Origin: Pseudohaliea sp964438205
GTDB taxonomy: Bacteria; Pseudomonadota; Gammaproteobacteria; Pseudomonadales; Halieaceae
DNA length: 19,848 nt
Assembly: GCA_964438205.1 (NCBI GenBank)
Contig: CAYTJQ010000056.1
Coordinates: 1-19,848, forward strand
Reading direction: 5' to 3'
Of the stretch, positions 14,968 through 19,848 are shown in pieces. A program made the translations under genes and the position numbers. The notes below the pieces were generated by a model, which saw nothing but the letters and a program-made list of their open reading frames with translations, did not search any database and was not told the DNA's origin. The stretch's first letter is position 1. Each line of letters starts with the position of its first letter.

Positions 14968-16059
14968 ATGGCCAGGCGCAAGCGCAGCTTCAACACCTTC
15001 AACCTGAGCTTCCTGGACATCATGTCCTGCGGCTTCGGCGCGGTGGTGCTGGTCTTCCTGATCATCGATCACAGCATCGAGGTGCAGTCGAAGGAGCTGA
15101 ACGCCGACCTCCTCTCCGAGGTGAACATGCTCGAGGAGGATATCCGCGAAGGGGAGGAGGGTCTCGTCGCCCTGCGCAACGCCCTCGACGACACCGACCT
15201 CGCCATTGTCGAGGCCGAGGGCCGGGCCACCCGGGTCACCGAGGAAATCGACCGCTACGAGGCCCTGATCCGCGACCTCGCCGAGGACGGCTACACGGAC
15301 GACGAGGCCATCGAGAAGCTGAAGTCAGAGGTGCAATCCCTGGAGGAAGAGGTCAAGCGCCTGCGCGAGGCGGCAAAGGAGGAAGGCGGACGCAGCGCAC
15401 GGACCTTCACCGGCGACGGCCAGCGCCAGTACCTGACGGGGCTCAACCTGGGCGGGCGCCACATCGCCATCCTCCTCGACAGTTCCGCCAGCATGCTCGC
15501 TGACAAGCTGGTGAACGTGATCCGCCTGCGCAACATGGGCGAGGCCGTGCAGCGCGCGTCGGGCAAGTGGAAGCGCGCGGTCAACACCGTGAACTGGCTC
15601 AGCGCCCAGCTGCCGGTGGACGCCAGCTACCAGGTCATCACCTTCAGCACGGAAGCGCGTTCCGTGCTGCCCGACAGCGACGGCCAGTGGCTCGAGGTCG
15701 CCAACCAGCCGCAGCTCGAGTCCGTGGGCTCGGCCCTCGACAAGCTCGTGCCCGGGGGCGGCACCTCGCTGCACAATGCCTTCGTCGCCCTCGGCCGGCT
15801 GTCACCTATGCCGGACAACATCTTCCTCATTACCGACGGGCTGCCCACGCAGGGGGCGAACCCGCCCCGGGGAACCAAGGTGTCGGGCAACGAGCGGGTG
15901 AAGCTGTATCGCGACGCGATCCGCTCCCTGCCGCAGAACGTGCCCGTGAACATCATTCTCGCCCCCATGGAGGGCGACCCCATGGCCGCCTCCGAGTTCT
16001 GGCAGCTGGCCCAGGCGACCGGCGGCTCCTTCATGAGCCCGTCGAGGGACTGGCCCTGA
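14968..16059 (+). CDS. Membrane-anchored coiled-coil vWA protein 1 (canonical MIDAS)
   Basis: A 363-residue protein. The N-terminus holds LSFLDIMSCGFGAVVL (13-28) inside one membrane segment (about 15-33); Asp17 lies just inside it, as in the LIDVM start of the ExbD/TolR helix. Residues about 36-138 form a charged coiled coil (LLSEVNMLEEDIREGEEGL and onward, EVQSLEEEVKRLREAAKEE). Residues about 163-355 are a von Willebrand A domain with a complete metal-ion site: DSSAS (171-175) after HIAILL, Thr266 in GGGTSLHNA, and Asp290 in FLITDGLP. With the N-terminus inside, the vWA domain would be periplasmic. It sits directly before a paralogue with the same N-terminal motif. Together they are the best candidates for the ExbD-like partners of the channel protein. 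The start ATG has only a weak ribosome site. Confidence 0.88.
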   Translation: MARRKRSFNTFNLSFLDIMSCGFGAVVLVFLIIDHSIEVQSKELNADLLSEVNMLEEDIREGEEGLVALRNALDDTDLAIVEAEGRATRVTEEIDRYEALIRDLAEDGYTDDEAIEKLKSEVQSLEEEVKRLREAAKEEGGRSARTFTGDGQRQYLTGLNLGGRHIAILLDSSASMLADKLVNVIRLRNMGEAVQRASGKWKRAVNTVNWLSAQLPVDASYQVITFSTEARSVLPDSDGQWLEVANQPQLESVGSALDKLVPGGGTSLHNAFVALGRLSPMPDNIFLITDGLPTQGANPPRGTKVSGNERVKLYRDAIRSLPQNVPVNIILAPMEGDPMAASEFWQLAQATGGSFMSPSRDWP

Positions 16060-17057
16060 TGCGCAAGGCACGGCGGGAAATGGCGGAGTTCTCCCTGTCC
16101 TTCCTGGACGTGATCTGCTGTGGCTTCGGTGCCGTGATCCTGCTGCTGATGATCACCAAGACCGTCCAGCCGCAGATCATCGAAGCCTCCACGGTAAACC
16201 TCGAGGGCCGCGTCGCCGACCTGCAGGAACAGCTCTTCGAGCTGCGCGGCGAGAGCGTTGTCCTCAACCGGGACCTGAATGCGAAGCAGGAGCAGCTCTC
16301 CGACTACAAGGAGCGCATCGCCATCCTCCAGGGCCAGCTCGCCAGTGCCCGCTCGCGCTACGACAGCATCCAGGTCGAGAAGAACAGCAACAGCACCATC
16401 ACCGAGCAGCTGGCCATCGCCCGGCAGAGCCTCACGGCGGAGCAGAAGCGGCTCCTCGCCGGCCTCGAGCGCAGCAACAACCTGATCGGCGGCATCCCCG
16501 TCGACAGCGAGTACATCATCTTCATCATCGACACCTCCGGCTCCATGTTCTCCTACGCCTGGGAGCGCATGCTGCGGGAACTCGAGGCGACGCTGGCGAT
16601 CTATCCGAATGTCAAGGGCATCCAGGTGCTGAACGACATGGGCAACTATATGTTCAGCCGCTACCGGGGCCAGTGGATTCCGGATACCCCCGGGCGCCGG
16701 CAGGTCATCATGCAGAACCTGCGCAACTGGAACGTATTCTCGAATTCGAGCCCGGTGGAGGGGATCACCCAGGCCGTGCGCACGTTTTACGACCCCGGCA
16801 AAAAGATTAGTATCTATGTCTTCGGGGACGAGTTCACCGGCGAGTCCATCGCCCAGGTGGTGGACACCGTGGACCAGATCAACCGGGCGGCGGCGGACGG
16901 CGAGCAGCGGGTGCGCATCCATGCAGTGGGATTCCCCGTACAGTTCATACGTCCGCCGAACCTGCAGACGACCGGTATTCGCTTCGCCACGCTCATGCGC
17001 GAGCTGACCTATCGGAACGGAGGTACCTTTGTCGGGCTCAACGACTTCCGCCCCTGA
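16059..17057 (+). CDS. Membrane-anchored coiled-coil vWA protein 2 (partly degenerate MIDAS)
   Basis: A 332-residue paralogue of the preceding gene. The open frame extends upstream, but ATG at 16059 overlaps the previous stop (TGATG) and puts LSFLDVICCGFGAVIL at 13-28, exactly as in protein 1, including Asp17. One membrane segment (about 15-33) is followed by a coiled coil (about 45-140, DLQEQLFELRGE, KEQLSDYKERIAILQGQLASA-like). The vWA domain (about 150-328) begins EYIIFIIDTSGSM, with DTSGS at 158-162. The second site residue is probably Ser230 or Ser231 instead of Thr, and the third motif reads VFGDEFTG (Asp257) instead of the usual LLTDG. Metal binding may therefore differ. Its last 29 bases overlap the next gene. 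Confidence 0.87.
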   Translation: MRKARREMAEFSLSFLDVICCGFGAVILLLMITKTVQPQIIEASTVNLEGRVADLQEQLFELRGESVVLNRDLNAKQEQLSDYKERIAILQGQLASARSRYDSIQVEKNSNSTITEQLAIARQSLTAEQKRLLAGLERSNNLIGGIPVDSEYIIFIIDTSGSMFSYAWERMLRELEATLAIYPNVKGIQVLNDMGNYMFSRYRGQWIPDTPGRRQVIMQNLRNWNVFSNSSPVEGITQAVRTFYDPGKKISIYVFGDEFTGESIAQVVDTVDQINRAAADGEQRVRIHAVGFPVQFIRPPNLQTTGIRFATLMRELTYRNGGTFVGLNDFRP

Positions 17058-17727
17058 ACGCCGCCCCGGGGCCGGCGCGCTGCTGCTGGCCGCGCTGCTG
17101 GCGCTCGCCGGCTGTGGCGCGAAGGAGGTCGTGGTGCAGGGCCAGTTCCCCGAGCCGCTCATGAGCAAGCTGCCGCTCACCCTCGGCGTCTGGTACGAGC
17201 CGGAGTTCCGCGAGCACGAGTTCTTCGACGAGGCCAAGGGCCGTGCCGAATCCGACTGGCTGGTGCGTACCGGCGAGGCCCAGGTCGAGCTCTGGGACAC
17301 GCTGCTGACCGGCATGTTCGAGCGTGTGGTACCCATGGATGCCCGGCCGGCGCCGGAGCAGATGAACCCCGCCGTGGACGCGGTCCTCATCCCCCGGGTC
17401 GACGAGCTGCAGTACGCCATCCCCGCCCAGACCAACATCAAGGTCTACGAGATCTGGATGCGCTATGCCTTCGAACTGGTCACCACGCGGGGCGAGACCA
17501 TCGCCGACTGGACCATGACCGCCTACGGCAAGACACCCACCGCCTTCCTCCAGTCCGACGAGGCCGCGGTGAATCTTGCCGCCGTGGTCGCCCTGCGCGA
17601 TGCCGGCGCGCACTTCGCCACCAGCTTTACCCGGGTACCCGAGGTGGCCGCCTGGATGGAATCGCTCGCTGAGCCTGCCCTCACGGCGCCTGCGGAAGTG
17701 GCGGCCGGCCCGGAGGACGGCCCGTGA
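17029..17727 (+). CDS. Outer-membrane lipoprotein of unknown family
   Basis: A 232-residue lipoprotein. The start is TTG at 17029: a strong GGAGG (17019-17023) sits 5 bases upstream, and the frame then gives a good signal peptide ending LALAGC (Cys29), followed by Gly, so outer-membrane sorting is expected. The gene overlaps the end of the second vWA gene by 29 bases. The mature protein has one compact domain: FPEPLMSKLPLTLGVWYEPEF, then VELWDTLLTGMFERVVPMD, VDAVLIPRVDELQYAIP, YEIWMRYAFELVTTRGETIADW and a helical end. This order of a strand, an amphipathic helix and more strands recalls periplasmic CsgG/LpoB-like lipoproteins, but I cannot assign a family. It shares no obvious repeat with its neighbours. 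Confidence 0.78.
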   Translation: MSGSTTSAPERRPGAGALLLAALLALAGCGAKEVVVQGQFPEPLMSKLPLTLGVWYEPEFREHEFFDEAKGRAESDWLVRTGEAQVELWDTLLTGMFERVVPMDARPAPEQMNPAVDAVLIPRVDELQYAIPAQTNIKVYEIWMRYAFELVTTRGETIADWTMTAYGKTPTAFLQSDEAAVNLAAVVALRDAGAHFATSFTRVPEVAAWMESLAEPALTAPAEVAAGPEDGP

Positions 17728-18407
17728 ATCCGCATGCGCTCGGCTCCCGCCTCGCTCGCCTGGCCCCGGCCCTGGTCGCGGCCCTGCTCGCCAGCGGCTG
17801 CGTGACCTCCACGGTGGACGAGATGGTCTTCAACGAGCCGGCCGAGGGCGTCGGCGACGCCAGCGTGGTCATCCTGGGCCGCCGCCATGCCAGCGACTAC
17901 GAGACGGAGCCCGATTTCATCCAGTGCATCGGCAAGCACATTCAGCGCGGTGACCCCGGCATCAACGTGATCGGCGAACTGGAGTTCCTGAACAGCCTCT
18001 ACCCCTGGTTCGAGCCGCGCACCGCGCCGCTGCGGCCGGCGGACCTCGACCGGCTCATGACGCAGCCGCCGGTCGCGGAGCGGCTCGCCAGCCTGCAGAC
18101 GGAGTACCTGATCTGGGTGGACGGCAGCACGGTGCAGACCAACTCCGCCGGCTCCATGACCTGCGGCGTGGGCCCCGGCGGCGCCGGCTGCTTCGGCTTC
18201 GGCACCTGGGGCAACGACTCCACCTACGAGGCCACCATCTGGGACTTCACCGACCGGGCCGAGGTCGGCCGCGTGAACACCTCCGCCAGCGGCCAGTCCT
18301 ACATGCCCGCGGTGGTCGTGCCCATCCCGATCATCGCGCCGGTGCAGGGCACCGCCTGCGACGGCCTCGGCGACCAGCTCCTCAAGTTCCTCTCCAGCGA
18401 GCACTGA
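17724..18407 (+). CDS. Outer-membrane lipoprotein with four mature cysteines
   Basis: A 227-residue lipoprotein beginning with GTG at 17724, overlapping the previous stop as GTGA. The lipobox is LLASGC (Cys26) followed by Val, predicting outer-membrane sorting. The mature domain carries four cysteines (C68, C147, C156, C212), enough for two disulfides; C147 and C156 flank a Gly-rich turn, GVGPGGAG. Other stretches that look constrained are INVIGELEFLNSLYPWFEPRT (80-100, without the first residue), EYLIWVDGS, GFGTWGNDSTYEATIWDF and SYMPAVVVPIPIIAP. No family is recognised. Like the preceding lipoprotein it probably belongs to the outer-membrane end of the operon's complex. It is followed 4 bases later by the M48 protease gene. 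Confidence 0.78.
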   Translation: MNPHALGSRLARLAPALVAALLASGCVTSTVDEMVFNEPAEGVGDASVVILGRRHASDYETEPDFIQCIGKHIQRGDPGINVIGELEFLNSLYPWFEPRTAPLRPADLDRLMTQPPVAERLASLQTEYLIWVDGSTVQTNSAGSMTCGVGPGGAGCFGFGTWGNDSTYEATIWDFTDRAEVGRVNTSASGQSYMPAVVVPIPIIAPVQGTACDGLGDQLLKFLSSEH

Positions 18408-18411
18408 GCCC

Positions 18412-19848
18412 GTGCAGCGCCTGGCCCTCCTCGCCCTCGCCGCCCTCCTGGCCGCTCTCCTCGCCGCCGGCTGCACCGTGAACCCCGCCACCGGCGGTGC
18501 GACGGTGGTCCTCGGCGGCCAGGGGGGCGAGGAAGAGACCGGCGAGGAGATGTACGAGAAGTTCAAGGCCGAAGGCGCCCTCTACGCCGACCCGGAGCTC
18601 GCCGCCTACGTGGAGCGCGTCGGCCAGCGCCTGGTGGCGAAGAGCGACATGCCGGAGCGGGACTTCACCTTCTCGGTGATCGACGCGCCGGACATCAACG
18701 CCTTCGCCACGCCCGGCGGCTACATCTACGTGAACCGCGGCCTGCTCGCCTACCTCGACAGCGAGGCAGAGCTCGCCGGGGTACTCGCGCACGAGATCGC
18801 CCACGTCACCGCCCGGCACCACGCCCGGCGCAAGACCGCGGGCGTGACCTCGCAGGTGCTGGCCACCACCGCCTATGTGCTGACCGGCTCCGGCGCCCTC
18901 TACGAGGCCTCGAGCATGTACGGCGCGGAGCTCATCAGCGGCTACGGGCGCGACATGGAGCTGGAGGCCGACGGCCTCGGCGCCGAGTACATGTACAAGG
19001 CGGGCTACGACCCGGAGTCCCTGCTCGAGGTCATCGGCGTCCTCAAGAACCAGGAGCAGTTCCAGCGCCTGAAGGCCAAGGCCAGCGGCAAGCCCCTGGC
19101 CACCTACCACGGCCTCTACGCCTCCCACCCGCGCAACGACAAGCGCCTGCAGACGGTAATCCGTGCCGCGGGCGAGCTCGACACGGGGGCCTACATCGAG
19201 GACCCGTCGCGCCCGGGCGAATTCCGCGAGCTGACGGACGGCCTGGTCTGGGGCCAGAGCATCCAGGGCCAGCGCGCCGACAACCGTTACTACCACAACA
19301 AGCTGGGCTTCACCTTCGCCCACCCCGAGGGCTGGCGGGTGGACGCCGGTGCCAGCGCCGTGGTCGCCCGGGCCGGCGATGGCAGCGCCGCCGTCACCAT
19401 TACCCTGCGCCGCCGCGACCCCGACACCACGCCGGAAGCGGTGCTCAAGGACCTGGCCCGGGGCGAACTCGCGGACGGCGAGGCACTCGAGCAGGCCGGC
19501 CTCACCGGCTATAGCGCGGTGGCGACCGCCGGGGGCAGGAGCGAGCGGCTGGCGGCGATCGACTTCGGCGGCCTCACCTATCTCTTCGAGGGCGAGGCAG
19601 CGGACTTCGGCGCGGACGATGATGCCCTGAAAGACATCATCACGAGCTTCCGTCCGATCCTGCCGCAGGAAAGGCAGAGCGGACAGCCGCGCTATGTGCG
19701 CTATATCCAGGTGCCCCGCGGCGCGACCATGGAGACGCTCGCGGCCGGTTCGCCGATCCCCGATGCGGAAGCGCAGCTGCGCCTGATCAACGGTTTCTAC
19801 CCACGCGGCGAGCCGCGCACCGGCGACTGGGTCAAGGTGATCCGCTAG
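18412..19848 (+). CDS. M48-family zinc metalloprotease lipoprotein
   Basis: A 478-residue lipoprotein starting at GTG 18412, with lipobox LLAAGC (Cys21) and Thr after it, so probably outer-membrane and facing the periplasm. Residues about 43-255 are an M48 (BepA/LoiP-like) peptidase: NAFATPGGYIYVNRGLL (96-112), the zinc motif HEIAH (127-131), the third ligand Glu183 in ELEAD (183-187), and SHPRNDKR (238-245). All catalytic residues are present, so activity is likely. Residues about 285-415 form a beta-rich module (LGFTFAHPEGWRVDAG, then AAVTITLRRRD). The end, about 425-478 with RYIQVPRGATMETLA and LRLINGFYPRGEP, resembles the LysM-like tail seen in some related proteases. It may process or check assembly of the operon's envelope proteins. 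Its stop codon is the last three bases of the window, so whether the operon continues is unknown. Confidence 0.93.
   Translation: MQRLALLALAALLAALLAAGCTVNPATGGATVVLGGQGGEEETGEEMYEKFKAEGALYADPELAAYVERVGQRLVAKSDMPERDFTFSVIDAPDINAFATPGGYIYVNRGLLAYLDSEAELAGVLAHEIAHVTARHHARRKTAGVTSQVLATTAYVLTGSGALYEASSMYGAELISGYGRDMELEADGLGAEYMYKAGYDPESLLEVIGVLKNQEQFQRLKAKASGKPLATYHGLYASHPRNDKRLQTVIRAAGELDTGAYIEDPSRPGEFRELTDGLVWGQSIQGQRADNRYYHNKLGFTFAHPEGWRVDAGASAVVARAGDGSAAVTITLRRRDPDTTPEAVLKDLARGELADGEALEQAGLTGYSAVATAGGRSERLAAIDFGGLTYLFEGEAADFGADDDALKDIITSFRPILPQERQSGQPRYVRYIQVPRGATMETLAAGSPIPDAEAQLRLINGFYPRGEPRTGDWVKVIR

Noticed and set aside
15627..17441. A 604-codon minus-strand open frame opposite the vWA genes.
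   Set aside because: It runs across several real plus-strand genes that have clear domains and ribosome sites; its composition is that of a GC shadow.

Overview
The window is GC-rich, tightly packed bacterial chromosome. Its housekeeping genes (free-methionine-R-sulfoxide reductase, PAPS-type CysH, full-length CinA, PdxH), lipoprotein signals and Tol/Ton-type parts point to a Gram-negative bacterium. It is most likely a high-GC gammaproteobacterium, possibly of the Ectothiorhodospiraceae/Chromatiales type; that family-level guess is weak. Starts are often GTG or TTG, and stop/start overlaps are common.

Left part, about 1-5079, is ordinary chromosome. On the minus strand are a partial msrC-type gene cut by the window edge, a short single-cysteine CysH, and an orphan ParA-family ATPase. 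An AT-rich island with an inverted repeat lies between cysH and parA. CinA runs on the plus strand and converges, with only one base between stop codons, on a minus-strand pair: pdxH followed by a small lipocalin-like gene. pdxH has a consensus -10 box upstream. A 100-residue protein of unknown function follows on the minus strand and diverges from the large operon.

Right part, 5209-19848, is one run of 13 plus-strand genes with no gap above 28 bases and many overlaps, so it is almost certainly one operon. In order: a secreted TPR protein with a TonB C-terminal domain; a polyserine/Gly-rich lipoprotein; a CsgG-like (tentative) lipoprotein; a membrane-anchored helical-repeat protein with a PEGA-like end; a membrane-anchored protein with five PEGA repeats and an FGE-sulfatase domain lacking the catalytic cysteines; a small acidic secreted protein; a MotA/TolQ/ExbB channel protein; a degenerate actin/Hsp70-like protein with an FHA-like end; two membrane-anchored coiled-coil vWA proteins; two unknown lipoproteins; and an M48 metalloprotease lipoprotein. 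The last gene ends on the final base of the window.

My main inference is that this operon encodes an uncharacterised trans-envelope machine. The ExbB-like protein would be the ion-driven stator. The two vWA proteins share an N-terminal motif (LSFLD..xCGFGAV.L) whose Asp17 sits like the protonatable Asp of ExbD/TolR/MotB, so they would be the moving partners. The PEGA, TPR, polyserine and TonB-domain proteins would span the periplasm, and the five lipoproteins, none with an Asp after the lipidated Cys, would form an outer-membrane end. I do not recall a characterised system with this composition, but I could not search for one.
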